Origin: Fluviispira vulneris
Lineage (GTDB): Bacteria > Bdellovibrionota_B > Oligoflexia > Silvanigrellales > Silvanigrellaceae
Length of the DNA stretch: 64,000 nucleotides
Reading direction: 5' to 3'
Assembly (NCBI RefSeq): GCF_014281055.1
Contig: NZ_JACRSE010000001.1
Coordinates: 310,001-374,000, forward strand
Part shown: piece by piece, positions 31,852 to 40,781 of the stretch
Numbering within the stretch: position 1 is the first letter of the stretch
Layout: each line of letters starts with the position of its first letter
Made by a program: the position numbers and the translations under genes
Notes under the pieces: model-generated
The model's database searches: none
What the model was told of the DNA's origin: nothing
Seen by the model: only the letters and a program-made list of their open reading frames with translations

Positions 31852-32301
31852 ATGAAAATGAAACATAATTTATTATCCAAAATTTCCTATATTTTGACTA
31901 TTTTATCTTTCCCGTTAATAGCAAATGCTTTTCAAATAAAAGGTGTAGGGGATAAATGTCTTGATGTACCATATGGCTATACTTTTAATGGAAACCAAAT
32001 ACAAATGTGGGATTGTAACGGTAGCCCAAGTCAAAATTGGGAATTTATCGATGGCCATATTGTAGGTATTGGTGGAAAGTGCCTAGATGTTCCTTATGGT
32101 TATACTTTTAATGGAAATCGCATTCAACTTTGGGACTGCGTTGATGCTCAGAACCAAAAATGGGGGTTAAAAAATGGCCATATTGTAGGTGTGGGAGGTA
32201 AATGCCTTGATATTCCATATGCCTATACTTTTAATGGCATTTATATACAACTTTGGGATTGTAATAATAATATTCAACAATTGTGGAGTATTGCATGGTA
32301 A
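31852..32301 (+). CDS. secreted ricin-type beta-trefoil lectin
   Basis: 149 residues from ATG 31852, chosen because AGAAGGAGATCTTAT precedes it; an ATG at 31813 lacks one. A signal peptide ends near NAFQ. The mature protein is three near-identical units of about 42 residues: IKGVGDKCLDVPYGYTFNGN...MWDCNGSPSQNWEF, then twice IVGxGGKCLD(V/I)PY...QLWDC...Q.W. Each has one CLD, one WDC and the QxW motif, the signature of a single ricin-B trefoil. It should bind glycans outside the cell. The near-identity of the units, including the unusual GYTFNGN insert, indicates recent internal duplication. Confidence 0.9.
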   Translation: MKMKHNLLSKISYILTILSFPLIANAFQIKGVGDKCLDVPYGYTFNGNQIQMWDCNGSPSQNWEFIDGHIVGIGGKCLDVPYGYTFNGNRIQLWDCVDAQNQKWGLKNGHIVGVGGKCLDIPYAYTFNGIYIQLWDCNNNIQQLWSIAW

Positions 32302-32544
32302 AATGAAACTAATTTTTACAATTAAACCTTCTTTCTAATGGACTCACTGATAAATTATTTGTTTAGTATTTGACATAGTGATCCAGCTAAGCATTTTTCA
32401 TATTACTCAATTGACTATCCGCACTCTATCACCATTAAGCAAAATATCAGTAACGTTAAAGAGATTTTTTAAAATAAATTTATAAAAATTTGATAAATAC
32501 ACAAAATATATTTTTTTTTGACGATCCCCTTGCGCTCTCTTCTT
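32302..32544. other. intergenic region between lectin and exporter genes
   Basis: No coding frame seen. Its right part leads into the Fur-box-like site at 32545-32564. Confidence 0.35.
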
Positions 32545-32564
32545 GAATTTGAGAATCATTATCA
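32545..32564 (+). promoter_or_regulatory. Fur-box-like operator upstream of the exporter/cyclase operon
   Basis: The 19-mer ending TGAGAATCATTATC at 32563 matches the classical Fur consensus at 15 of 19 positions, including the whole AATCATTATC half. It lies about 30 bases before the Bcr/CflA exporter start, where a repressor would block transcription. This points to iron control of 32594-36513. Identified by eye; no other Fur-like site of this quality was noticed in the window. Confidence 0.65.
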
Positions 32565-32593
32565 ATAAGGAATTTTAAAGTGGAAGAAAAAGA

Positions 32594-33832
32594 ATGAATC
32601 AGACTCATCAAAATGAAAATGATATTTTGCTTACCGAGGGAAAAAGCAAGTGGCTTGTTATCCTTTTAGGTGTATTGACAGCATTTGATCCCTTAACAAT
32701 CGATATGTATTTGCCTGCTTTTCAAGCTATTCAAAAAGATTTACACACTCACATCTCTTTTGTTGAATTATCTGTTTCTACATTTTTCATAGGGATGGCT
32801 ATAGGCCAACTTATTTACGGACCTTTATCTGATAGGTTTGGAAGGAAAAAGCCATTGCTTGGAGGAATGTATCTTTATCTCTTAGCTTCATTTGGGTGTG
32901 CATTATCTGAAAATATCTATCTGTTTATCATCTGTAGAATTCTTCAAGCTTTTGGAGGATCTGCCAGTATGGTGATAAGCAGGGCTGTCGTTCGTGATCT
33001 ATTTGATAAAAAGCATGTTGCAATTTTTTTATCAAATATAGCCTTAGTTTTAGGAATTGCTCCCATTATAGCCCCATCAATTGGCGCATTTTTAAATTCG
33101 ATTTTTGGCTGGAGGTCTATATTTTATACCTTAGCTATATTAAATTTAATTTGTATTTGTATAGTTACCTTTTTTCTTCCAGAGACAAACTCAACAAAAC
33201 ATGAAAATATAAAATTAAGTTTAGTAATTAACTCGTATAAAATGTTACTTAAAGATAAACACTTCATTGGTTATCTTATTCCTGATATAGCAATAAGAGC
33301 AGGAATGTTTGCATATATAGCAGGATCACCATTTGTCTTTATTGAACTTTTTAAAATGACACCGCAGCAATACGGGTTAGTTTTTGGAATGAATGGATTG
33401 GGAATATTAATAGCTTCACAAGTTAATAAAAAACTTCTTATTAAATGGAATGCAGAAACAATTTGTACTAAATCTGTCAAAGTTTCTTTCATAGCTGCTT
33501 CTCTAATTTTGGCCTTTTCTTTTAATATAAATTTAGTATTTCCTTTTCTTATATCATTATTTATTTTTATAAGTATGTTGAATTTAATTAGCCCTAATTC
33601 AATAGCGATTGCTTTGTCTCCTTATGGACATCAAGCTGGAACAGCTTCAGCATTATATGGAAGCTTGCAGTGGAGTATGGCTTTTTTCTCATCCCTATTA
33701 GTTAGCTACTTTCATAATGGAACAGCGTTACCAATGTCGAGTGCTATATTTTTCTGTGGTGTTATTTCTCTAATAGGCTATGTTTTATTAATAAAACCAC
33801 AATTGAATCTAAAAAAATCGAACACAAGTTAA
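32594..33832 (+). CDS. MFS exporter, Bcr/CflA drug-resistance family
   Basis: 412 residues and twelve hydrophobic helices. The family marks are LGVLTAFDPLTIDMYLPAFQ in helix 1, the loop 2-3 motif YGPLSDRFGRKKPLLGG, RILQAFGGSASMVISRAVVRD in helices 4-5, and GIAPIIAPSIGAFL (antiporter motif C region). Such proteins expel small molecules by proton antiport from the inner membrane. The gene heads a same-strand run with a sugar-phosphate cyclase and a TIM-barrel isomerase and follows a Fur-like box. It is therefore a good candidate exporter of that pathway's product; several siderophore loci use Bcr/CflA or similar MFS exporters. Confidence 0.9.
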   Translation: MNQTHQNENDILLTEGKSKWLVILLGVLTAFDPLTIDMYLPAFQAIQKDLHTHISFVELSVSTFFIGMAIGQLIYGPLSDRFGRKKPLLGGMYLYLLASFGCALSENIYLFIICRILQAFGGSASMVISRAVVRDLFDKKHVAIFLSNIALVLGIAPIIAPSIGAFLNSIFGWRSIFYTLAILNLICICIVTFFLPETNSTKHENIKLSLVINSYKMLLKDKHFIGYLIPDIAIRAGMFAYIAGSPFVFIELFKMTPQQYGLVFGMNGLGILIASQVNKKLLIKWNAETICTKSVKVSFIAASLILAFSFNINLVFPFLISLFIFISMLNLISPNSIAIALSPYGHQAGTASALYGSLQWSMAFFSSLLVSYFHNGTALPMSSAIFFCGVISLIGYVLLIKPQLNLKKSNTS

Positions 33833-33906
33833 CTTATATTTATTCTTTAAATTTAAAAATTTTTAATTACATTTATTTAATTTATTATATAAATTGGGGG
33901 CTATTT

Positions 33907-35094
33907 ATGCAAAATTACGCTTATATTGAATCTAACTTAGAATCGAATATTTATTTTAATAACAATTTAGTGCCTGGCAGAGGAATTGAATTTTCTACTG
34001 AATTAGACGTACCTTCTCCATACTATTTCGGATATAAAATAGAGAATATTTTGTTGAAAAATTTAGAAAAATTTGAATTTGATAAATTATTCTTTTTAAC
34101 TGAAGAGTCTGTTTTTAAGATCTATGGAGAGTCGTTATATAAAAAAATAAAAAATAAGTTTCCAAATACATTTTTGAATATACTCCTTGCTGGAGAACAA
34201 AATAAATATTTTAAAAATCTTGAAGAACTATGTGAGCTATTGATTGAACAAAATATTTCAAAAAAATCCATTTTAATCGGTTTTGGAGGTGGTGGTGTCG
34301 GCAACTTAGTTGGCCTAACTGCGGGACTGATTTATAGAGGCATAAGGTTTATTGAAATTCCTACAACATTTACTGGGCAAACTGACAGTACTTTAAGCAA
34401 TAAGCAAGCTGTCAATGGCAAGAGAGGAAAAAACCATTTTGGCCTCTATCATTCACCTATTTTCATAATTGGAGATACATATTATCTTCATACTGAACCT
34501 AAAAACGCCAGAAGAGCAGGTATTATTGAAGGAATCAAAAATGGTCTGATATCAGATAAGTGTTTTTTTGAATATTTATATGAAAATTTAGCATTTTATA
34601 ATGCAGAAAATGCATTTAAGAATAACGATCTCGCGTTAAAAATAATTCAATCTAAACTTGAAATATTGAGGAAAGACCCATCTGAAAAGCATTATGGAAT
34701 CATATTAGAATATGGACATACTTTTGGACACGCTCTTGAATGGCTCATGAAAGGTAAAATTTTGCATGGAGATGCTGTTTCTTTTGGTATGAGAATAGCA
34801 GCTGAATTATCGAATGAGATTGGTTTACTTTCAAAAGAAGAGGTCAATTTGCATTATGATATAATTGAGAATAAGTTAGGATATAAAGATCCCTTTCCAG
34901 CTGAAATTTCTTCTGATATGCTGATTGAAGCAATGATTAATGATAATAAAAAAACAGGTAGAGAATTGCGATTTGTTTTACTCGAAAAAATTGGAAAATG
35001 CTATAACCCTGAAGGTGACTACCTTGTGACTGTAGATCTAAACATAGTAAAAAAAGTTTTAGATAATTATATTTTAAAAAATAAAATTCAATAA
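33907..35094 (+). CDS. sugar-phosphate cyclase, 2-deoxy-scyllo-inosose synthase-like (DHQ synthase superfamily)
   Basis: 395 residues behind GGGGGCTATTT. The NAD-binding loop is GFGGGGVGNLVGLTAGLIYRG, followed by EIPTTFTGQTDSTLSNKQAVN, GKNHFGLYHSP and the metal-binding EYGHTFGHALE...HGDAVSFGMR. The stretches IKQAVN-x-GKN and NDNKK-x-G are closer to 2-deoxy-scyllo-inosose synthase (BtrC type) than to AroB or to EboD-type cyclases. By family it closes a hexose or heptose phosphate into a cyclitol. No aroB-type pathway gene is adjacent, so a secondary-metabolite role is inferred. The exact substrate needs phylogeny of the cyclase family. Confidence 0.85.
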   Translation: MQNYAYIESNLESNIYFNNNLVPGRGIEFSTELDVPSPYYFGYKIENILLKNLEKFEFDKLFFLTEESVFKIYGESLYKKIKNKFPNTFLNILLAGEQNKYFKNLEELCELLIEQNISKKSILIGFGGGGVGNLVGLTAGLIYRGIRFIEIPTTFTGQTDSTLSNKQAVNGKRGKNHFGLYHSPIFIIGDTYYLHTEPKNARRAGIIEGIKNGLISDKCFFEYLYENLAFYNAENAFKNNDLALKIIQSKLEILRKDPSEKHYGIILEYGHTFGHALEWLMKGKILHGDAVSFGMRIAAELSNEIGLLSKEEVNLHYDIIENKLGYKDPFPAEISSDMLIEAMINDNKKTGRELRFVLLEKIGKCYNPEGDYLVTVDLNIVKKVLDNYILKNKIQ

Positions 35095-35126
35095 AATAAT
35101 ACAATATATTTAATAAAGAGAAAAAT

Positions 35127-36008
35127 ATGTATTCTGTTTTAAATATCACAAAAGACTATGATGCAGACAATAGCAAAATGAGTTCAACAATTGGTCATGA
35201 AGAAGAAGATTTTTTGCAGTCTTGTAAATTTGCGTACAAATATGAATACATGGGAATTAATGTAGATTTAGAACAGCCAAAATATTCTATTTATGAAATG
35301 AAAAGCATTTTAAATGATTTTGGCTTAATTCCTACATCTTTTCATTTTACTGTTAAATTAACAGGGACTGATAATGAGTTTTACAATAGTTTAAAAAAAT
35401 TCTCGATTCAATCTGAAAATGCTGCAAAAATAGGATGTAAAATTGCATTAAATTATCTTCCTCCATTTTCAAATAATTTAAATTTTGATTCCTTATTTAA
35501 GTTATATGTAAAAAGGTTGAATCTGGTTAAAAATATTTTAATTAATAATGATATAAAGATTGCTTTTGAATTTATTGGACCTACTGAAACACGAGTACAT
35601 ACAAAATATGATTTTATTCATACAATTGATGGTGTGAGATGTTTAATAAGTGCCGCTGATCTATATCAAAATGCTGGTTTTAAACTAGATGTACATCATT
35701 GGCAGCATAGCGGAGCCTCGCTTTTAGATCTGCAGCATTTGGACTTAGAAAATATTATATATTTAGAGTTAAATGATGGATTGACAGGATATAATCAATT
35801 TACAATTCCAGAGTTTAAAAGAACTTTGCCATTAAAAACTGGTGTTAACGATGTTAAAGGATTTTTAATGACTTTATATAATAAAGGCTATAGAGGTCCT
35901 GTTGCTATCGAACCTTGGAATGACGAGTTGGCATCAATGAGCATGGAAGAGGCAATAAAACAATCAAAGAAGTCTCTTAATGAATGCTTTAAATTAATTA
36001 ACTTATAA
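35127..36008 (+). CDS. TIM-barrel sugar-phosphate isomerase/epimerase (AP endonuclease 2/IolE-like)
   Basis: 293 residues. The fold is seen from ordered barrel-strand motifs: YEYMGINVDLE, LIPTSFHFTV, KIALNYLPPF, IAFEFIGPTE, FKLDVHHWQHSG, IIYLELNDG and VAIEPWND. The Glu, Asp, His and Glu of the FEF, LDVHHW and AIEPW strands are the metal ligands of this superfamily, which includes IolE and inosose isomerases. It starts 32 bases after the cyclase stop, so the cyclase product is its likely substrate. An isomerase or dehydratase acting on an inosose is inferred from pairing, not from a specific motif. Confidence 0.8.
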   Translation: MYSVLNITKDYDADNSKMSSTIGHEEEDFLQSCKFAYKYEYMGINVDLEQPKYSIYEMKSILNDFGLIPTSFHFTVKLTGTDNEFYNSLKKFSIQSENAAKIGCKIALNYLPPFSNNLNFDSLFKLYVKRLNLVKNILINNDIKIAFEFIGPTETRVHTKYDFIHTIDGVRCLISAADLYQNAGFKLDVHHWQHSGASLLDLQHLDLENIIYLELNDGLTGYNQFTIPEFKRTLPLKTGVNDVKGFLMTLYNKGYRGPVAIEPWNDELASMSMEEAIKQSKKSLNECFKLINL

Positions 36009-36204
36009 ATATTTTCCTGAACTCCTAAAACATTTACTTATGACTATAAAAAGTTTATGAGCTAGTCTGGAAGCCTAAGTCAGATTATGACTTAGGATGG
36101 ATGTTGAAGAAAAGAAATTCTTATTTTTTGGACTGGCAAAATTTAAAAAAGTAACAGTTATACAACAGCTCATTTTAACCCTACAAGCACTTAAGGATAT
36201 AAAC

Positions 36205-36513
36205 ATGAATAATGAAAATGGTAATCCTATTATTAGCGTAGCTTTTCAAGTGATACCAAAAGTCTCAGGTAGCCTAAATGCTTATGATATTGTGGATAAA
36301 GCAATTAAGATTGTTCAAGACTCAGGCGTAAAGTTCGAAGTGGGACCAATGGAAACTACTATGGAAGGTCAGCAAGATGAGTTATTTAATATTGTTAAAC
36401 AAGCTCAAGACGAGTGTATTAAAAATGGAGCACTTGAAGTTATGACTTTTGTTAAAATACATTATCGACCTTCAGGTGTAACTATTTCTGAAAAAGTTTC
36501 TAAATACCGTTAA
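36205..36513 (+). CDS. thiamine-binding-like small protein (MTH1187/YqgV family)
   Basis: ATG 36205 is preferred because TAAGGATATAAAC precedes it and the 102-residue product has family length; an upstream ATG at 36097 adds 36 unrelated residues. The protein shows ISVAFQVIPK, VDKAIKIVQDSGVKFEVGPMET and TMEGQQDELFNIVKQAQD, the pattern of the ferredoxin-fold YqgV/MTH1187 family, some members of which bind thiamine. It is about 200 bases after the isomerase gene on the same strand; whether it belongs to the operon is open. Confidence 0.8.
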   Translation: MNNENGNPIISVAFQVIPKVSGSLNAYDIVDKAIKIVQDSGVKFEVGPMETTMEGQQDELFNIVKQAQDECIKNGALEVMTFVKIHYRPSGVTISEKVSKYR

Positions 36514-36882
36514 TTTAAATAAATATTTTTTTATCTGTGTTGAATCTCTTTCAGGTTCAATAAAATGCTAATAATCGATTATAAAATTAAACAATAAATT
36601 AATATATTGATAATATTTTTTTGAAAGCGTAATTTTCAACTAAAGATTATTTTATTCTATGATAAAATTAATTATTCTTATTATAGATATATTTTTTATC
36701 AAATTTTTTTTATTTTTTTTCATACAATCATCACTATAAATACTCTTATATTTTAAAAAATCTACACTTTCCTATTATATAAAAAATAATTTACTATAGT
36801 TTCTTTGACTTTAGAAAAGCATTAGATAAAAATGAAAAAATAATTTTAAGATTTAGATCTTATATTAATTCGGAGGGTTTTT
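36514..36882. other. AT-rich intergenic region, no gene seen
   Basis: About 370 bases, strongly AT-rich, with no coding frame. It precedes the PI-PLC gene, whose ribosome site CGGAGGGTTTTT is at its right end. Confidence 0.4.
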
Positions 36883-38196
36883 ATGTTCAAAATAATTATA
36901 AATAATTTAATTATTTCTTTTTCAATTTTATTATATTCTAATACCTTATTTGCAGCTTCTAAAACAAAATATTTATATATAAACAATTTTTCTAATACAA
37001 ATATTTTTAATTTACTAACAGAAAATGTTGATAATTCTGATTGGGATGGTGTATCTCGACCAGACAAAAATATAAATGGAAAATCATTGGCTTCGGGTCA
37101 GAAATTATCTGAACGGGAAGAAATTAACACTTATAAAAATACACATTGTTTTAATTTGAATATACATATGAAAGATGAGATTCCTAATATAAGAGTTTGT
37201 TTGGATTCAGATTGGACAAACCAAAACTGGCGAACCTTGTATATTGGAAATAAATATGATGTTGTGAGTTATGGCCAAACAAATGATGTGTATATAGATG
37301 TTATAAACCATGTCGATTTGCAAAATTGGACAACTAACTTGCCAGATAGTATGCCAATAGCAAAAATGAGTATCCCTGGGACACATGATTCCGGTACATG
37401 GCATTATAATAATTTCATAATGAATTCTTTTGTCAGGACACAGAGAACAAGTTCCACTTTTTTCGTTCAATTAGATGAAGGGATCCGCTTTTTTGATATT
37501 CGCGTAAAACCAGAGAAAGACTATGTATGGTCTTTGTATCATTCATCGTTTTATTTAGGCATTTCGTTCAATCAATTTTTGGACAATGTCAGTGAATGGT
37601 TAAATAAGCATCCATCAGAGACGCTGTTTGTCAGTATAAAAGAAGATCAAAGCAATACTGGAGCTCCTTCTAATAATGATATTTTATCAAAATATATAAA
37701 TGATTATGCCAATAAAATTAAATGGCTGCTTGATGTAAATGATTCTACTACTCTTGCTCATGCTCGTGGAAGATTAATACTGCTCAATCGCTTTAATGAA
37801 ACACCAGGCGTTAATTTGAAAGCTTGGCCAGACGATGTTGCCAACGGTACTTTTACAGCAAATAACTTTACAGTTTGGTTGCAAGATTCCTATACTTCTG
37901 GTGGCAGTGACAAATCTGCTGCAATTTTAAGATTTATGTACAATCATTTTAAATCTCCGAATACCGAACTAAAATTTAATTTTATGTCTTCATCAACTTC
38001 ATCCTGCTTCTATAAACCCAAAGAATGCAAAAATAGTTTCATGCCTCATGTTAATTATGCAATAAATCAAAACTCAGAAACTTCATCCGGAAGTAACGGA
38101 AATATAAAATACTTTCCAAATGGAGTTATTCCGATGGATTTTTATGATGTGGAATTATCCCGTTTTATTGCTGCAATGAATCAATTTAGTCTTTAG
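36883..38196 (+). CDS. secreted phosphatidylinositol-specific phospholipase C
   Basis: 437 residues with a signal peptide ending at LFA-ASK. Residues 25-150 form an extra N-terminal domain of unknown function with a Cys pair. The PI-PLC X domain begins at MSIPGTHDSGT (catalytic His168), continues with LDEGIRFFDIRV, and has the second catalytic His220 in LYHSSFYLG, then FLDNVSEWLNKHPSETLFVSIKED. This is the bacterial, calcium-independent type that cleaves phosphatidylinositol or GPI anchors. Bacteria rarely contain much PI, so a eukaryotic target is inferred. It is monocistronic with a strong ribosome site. Confidence 0.92.
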   Translation: MFKIIINNLIISFSILLYSNTLFAASKTKYLYINNFSNTNIFNLLTENVDNSDWDGVSRPDKNINGKSLASGQKLSEREEINTYKNTHCFNLNIHMKDEIPNIRVCLDSDWTNQNWRTLYIGNKYDVVSYGQTNDVYIDVINHVDLQNWTTNLPDSMPIAKMSIPGTHDSGTWHYNNFIMNSFVRTQRTSSTFFVQLDEGIRFFDIRVKPEKDYVWSLYHSSFYLGISFNQFLDNVSEWLNKHPSETLFVSIKEDQSNTGAPSNNDILSKYINDYANKIKWLLDVNDSTTLAHARGRLILLNRFNETPGVNLKAWPDDVANGTFTANNFTVWLQDSYTSGGSDKSAAILRFMYNHFKSPNTELKFNFMSSSTSSCFYKPKECKNSFMPHVNYAINQNSETSSGSNGNIKYFPNGVIPMDFYDVELSRFIAAMNQFSL

Positions 38197-38656
38197 TTTA
38201 ATTCCATCTATTTTGAAAGATGATCGTAAGAACTTTTTTTGCTGAAAAAATGTCAAGTTGAAATGGGAGTTACAAATAAATTGCAAAGTTATTATTACGT
38301 TAAATAAAGCAAATGTATCATAAAAAAAATATATTTATATTTCTTGGAAGAATTTTGGCAACTTCTTCTGCATGATTTTCATACAAAAAAATGTGCATTG
38401 GAGAACAAGAATGACTTTTAGAAATATTTTGAATTAAAAAGATACAAGAAAGAATTTGCAGAAACTAGACCCATCTAAAGTCCTGAAGAGGAAATCACTG
38501 CTAACTCTTTTTTATTAAAGATCAATTCTCCTCAATTTGAGATAAGAACAAATAGTAAAATTTTTTAGTAGATTTTTTTTGTACTTTATCAATAATAGAA
38601 ATTCTTTCGCTTGTGGGTAGCCACAGGGAGCATTTTTTAACAAAGGAGAAGAACTT
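38197..38656. other. intergenic region, no gene seen
   Basis: 460 bases between the PI-PLC and lipocalin genes. Short broken frames only; no convincing gene, RNA or repeat. Confidence 0.35.
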
Positions 38657-39211
38657 ATGATTCAATGCATAAAAATTACCTTATACTTATTCATTACTTT
38701 TTTTTCACAATTTATTCACTCTCAAGAAGTTGTTAAAAATGATTTGAAATCATCGGAGTTTAATTTTGATATTACTAAATATTTAGGCACTTGGTATGAA
38801 CAAGTTCGGTTACCAACATCCTTTCAAAAAAAATGCGACTCTTCTTCAGCACAATACACTTTAAATAATGATGGTACAATTAAAGTACTAAACATATGCA
38901 ACAGAATAGATGGAAGCAGTAACGAAATTATTGGAAAAGCAAAAATTGATTCTAAAGATCCTAGTGGTCGAAATTTAATTGTTAGTTTTAATTTTATTAC
39001 AGATATTATTAATTTTTTTAAAGGAGTGAACTATTCAATATATTATATTGATAACTCTTATAAATATGCAATAGTTGGCACCCCACAAAAAGACATGTTG
39101 TGGATTTTAACAAGAGAAAAAACGATTCCTTCTGAGGCATTGGAAAAACTCATAAATTCAGCTAAAGAATTTGGCTTTGATATTTCTAAGATCATATACG
39201 ATAAACGCTAG
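38657..39211 (+). CDS. lipocalin, Blc-like
   Basis: 184 residues behind AAAGGAGAAGAACTT. An N-terminal signal peptide (no lipobox Cys seen) is followed by the lipocalin start DITKYLGTWYEQVRLPTSF with GTWYE. Further marks are KCDSSSAQYTLNNDG, YSIYYIDNSYKYAIVG and LWILTREKTIPSE, the last being the conserved LWxL(S/A)R block of bacterial lipocalins. It should be a periplasmic or secreted barrel binding fatty acids or lysophospholipids. The nearby phospholipase genes make lipid scavenging plausible. Confidence 0.92.
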   Translation: MIQCIKITLYLFITFFSQFIHSQEVVKNDLKSSEFNFDITKYLGTWYEQVRLPTSFQKKCDSSSAQYTLNNDGTIKVLNICNRIDGSSNEIIGKAKIDSKDPSGRNLIVSFNFITDIINFFKGVNYSIYYIDNSYKYAIVGTPQKDMLWILTREKTIPSEALEKLINSAKEFGFDISKIIYDKR

Positions 39212-39333
39212 TTTCGTAGTTTTTATTTTATAGAAATTACCTCTAACGCTGAAATTAAATTAATAATGAACAGCGATTATGGAGAAATACTTGGTAACCA
39301 TCCAGCTTGATTGCCCTAATAGCTAGAAATTCT

Positions 39334-39507
39334 ATGGGCAAATTATTGGCTGAAAAAACCAAAAACAAAGAAAAATGAATTCATATCAAATGTAAATATA
39401 ATACATGCGGAGCGGACTCTCTGTATGTGAGACTTGCCGATAAAAAAAATTGCCCTCTTGTAACCTGTGATAAAGAGCAGGCACAAAAACATTCTAAATT
39501 TATATAA
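39334..39507 (+). pseudogene. short Cys-containing frame interrupted by TGA
   Basis: A frame reading MGKLLAEKTKNKEK, a TGA at 39376, then IHIKCKYNTCGADSLYVRLA and further CPLVTC before TAA. The second half has a C-x4-C...C-x4-C pattern like a small zinc-binding protein. A TGG-to-TGA change would explain the stop. No homolog is known to me; it may be a decayed gene or chance. Confidence 0.25.
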
Positions 39508-39904
39508 ATTTAATAAGGAATAATTATTTCTTTTTTGAACTGATAATGTAATTGTTACTTGATTTCATAAATTGAATAGAAAGAGCATTATTATTTTATT
39601 TAGATTCAGAAATTATGCTAAAAAGTAGTTTTCTACTATATTGAAGATCTTTATTAAGATAATTATTACTATGTATTTTTTTAATTAATATCTTACAATA
39701 AACTATTTTTAAGCTCACCTAAAGAATATATTCGCTCTATTCTTTATTTAGCAAAGTATCTATTTTATTTATTGACATATGAATTTTATGCTGCTATTAA
39801 GTAGCTTGATACAAAAATATTAATGTAAAAAAATATTTGATTTCTGTTCATTAAAATCAGAAAAACAGTAATTTATTCGAAGAAGATCTTTAACATATGC
39901 TTAG

Positions 39905-39937
39905 GAAAGATTTCTCAATCCGATTGAGAAATCTTTC
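39905..39937. repeat. perfect 33-base palindrome upstream of a secreted-protein gene
   Basis: Arms of 16 bases (GAAAGATTTCTCAATC and its complement) flank a single C. It ends 58 bases before ATG 39996 and is not followed by a U-run. It may be a terminator for upstream transcription or an operator/5' UTR hairpin for the next gene. Confidence 0.6.
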
Positions 39938-39995
39938 TAAAATATAAATGTTTTAGAATTTATAAAAACTTATTTTTCTTGATAGGAGATAAAAA

Positions 39996-40781
39996 ATGAA
40001 ATTTATGACTTTTCAATTAAATAACATTAATAGAGTACTCATAGTCCCTATTTTATGTGGAACGGCTATTCAAGCTTATGCAGATGATTGTTCACAAAGC
40101 TTTCCTACCACTCATAACTATTGTGGATATACAAACACATGCACGATCCAACCAGGTGAAGAAAAGCATTGTGACAATGGAAGTAATGGCAACCATAGCT
40201 ATTGGTATACCATGAGCCCATTTTCTCATGATACAGGTTACTTCCTAGTTGGAGCAGGTGTTTTAAAACCAGTACCAAAAATGGTTTTTACCTCAACAAG
40301 CCCTATTTTTAACGGCACAGTTCACGTTAAAAGCACTTTATCAAATGGTATTGGAGGAGAATGGACTTCATCAGAAGCAGATATGTCAAACGCGGCAGTT
40401 ACCACCTTAGCAGAAGGAGGTAATTATAATTATCGATATAATATCTACATTAAAAACAATTCATACCAAACAGTTACTATAAAGTACAATGTTTGTGCTC
40501 ATTTTTATGGAGACGAAGGACCAGCAAACGGAATCTACTGTGGCAATTTGCCTCCTCCTCCTCCATCAAAATTTAATGAATGGAAAGATGCTCCAGACAA
40601 TGTAGCAAATAAAGATGATATATATGTATATCAAAACCCTTACACTCGAACTGTTGACTATTTTAAAGCTAAACATAATGGAGAGTATTGGTACTTTCCT
40701 TCGGATCAAACTGATAATGATGATTGGATATATTTAGGACATATTGATCCCACTTTTTGTATCATTGCAGGGCACTGCTAA
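39996..40781 (+). CDS. secreted protein with C-terminal carbohydrate-binding-like domain
   Basis: 261 residues behind GATAGGAGATAAAAA. The signal peptide ends near AYA-DDC. Residues about 30-180 form a Cys-rich domain (NYCGYTNTCTIQPGEEKHC) that I do not recognise. After a PPPPPS linker, residues about 195-255 read NEWKDAPDNVANKDDIYVYQ...VDYFKAKHNGEYWYF...DDWIYLGHI. The order of a voltage of aromatic residues ending in W-x-x-LG recalls CBM5/12 chitin-binding modules, though it is not a close match. A Cys-rich exported binding protein is all that can be claimed. Confidence 0.7.
   Translation: MKFMTFQLNNINRVLIVPILCGTAIQAYADDCSQSFPTTHNYCGYTNTCTIQPGEEKHCDNGSNGNHSYWYTMSPFSHDTGYFLVGAGVLKPVPKMVFTSTSPIFNGTVHVKSTLSNGIGGEWTSSEADMSNAAVTTLAEGGNYNYRYNIYIKNNSYQTVTIKYNVCAHFYGDEGPANGIYCGNLPPPPPSKFNEWKDAPDNVANKDDIYVYQNPYTRTVDYFKAKHNGEYWYFPSDQTDNDDWIYLGHIDPTFCIIAGHC

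Larger units (their letters stand above)
39212..39995. other. 784-base region with gene remnants and a long palindrome
   Basis: No intact gene. It holds a short interrupted frame (39334-39507) and a perfect 33-base palindrome (39905-39937), both listed separately. The rest is AT-rich without features I can name. Confidence 0.4.

Noticed and set aside
31852-32301. Three direct repeats as a CRISPR-like array
   Set aside because: The repeats are in frame and encode ricin-type CLD/WDC/QxW units behind a signal peptide.
33907-35094. Calling the cyclase AroB (3-dehydroquinate synthase)
   Set aside because: The KQAVN-x-GKN and NDNKK-x-G segments fit 2-deoxy-scyllo-inosose synthase better, and no shikimate gene is near.
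39334-39507. In-frame TGA as selenocysteine
   Set aside because: No SECIS-like hairpin follows the TGA and no selenoprotein family is recognised; a decayed frame is simpler.
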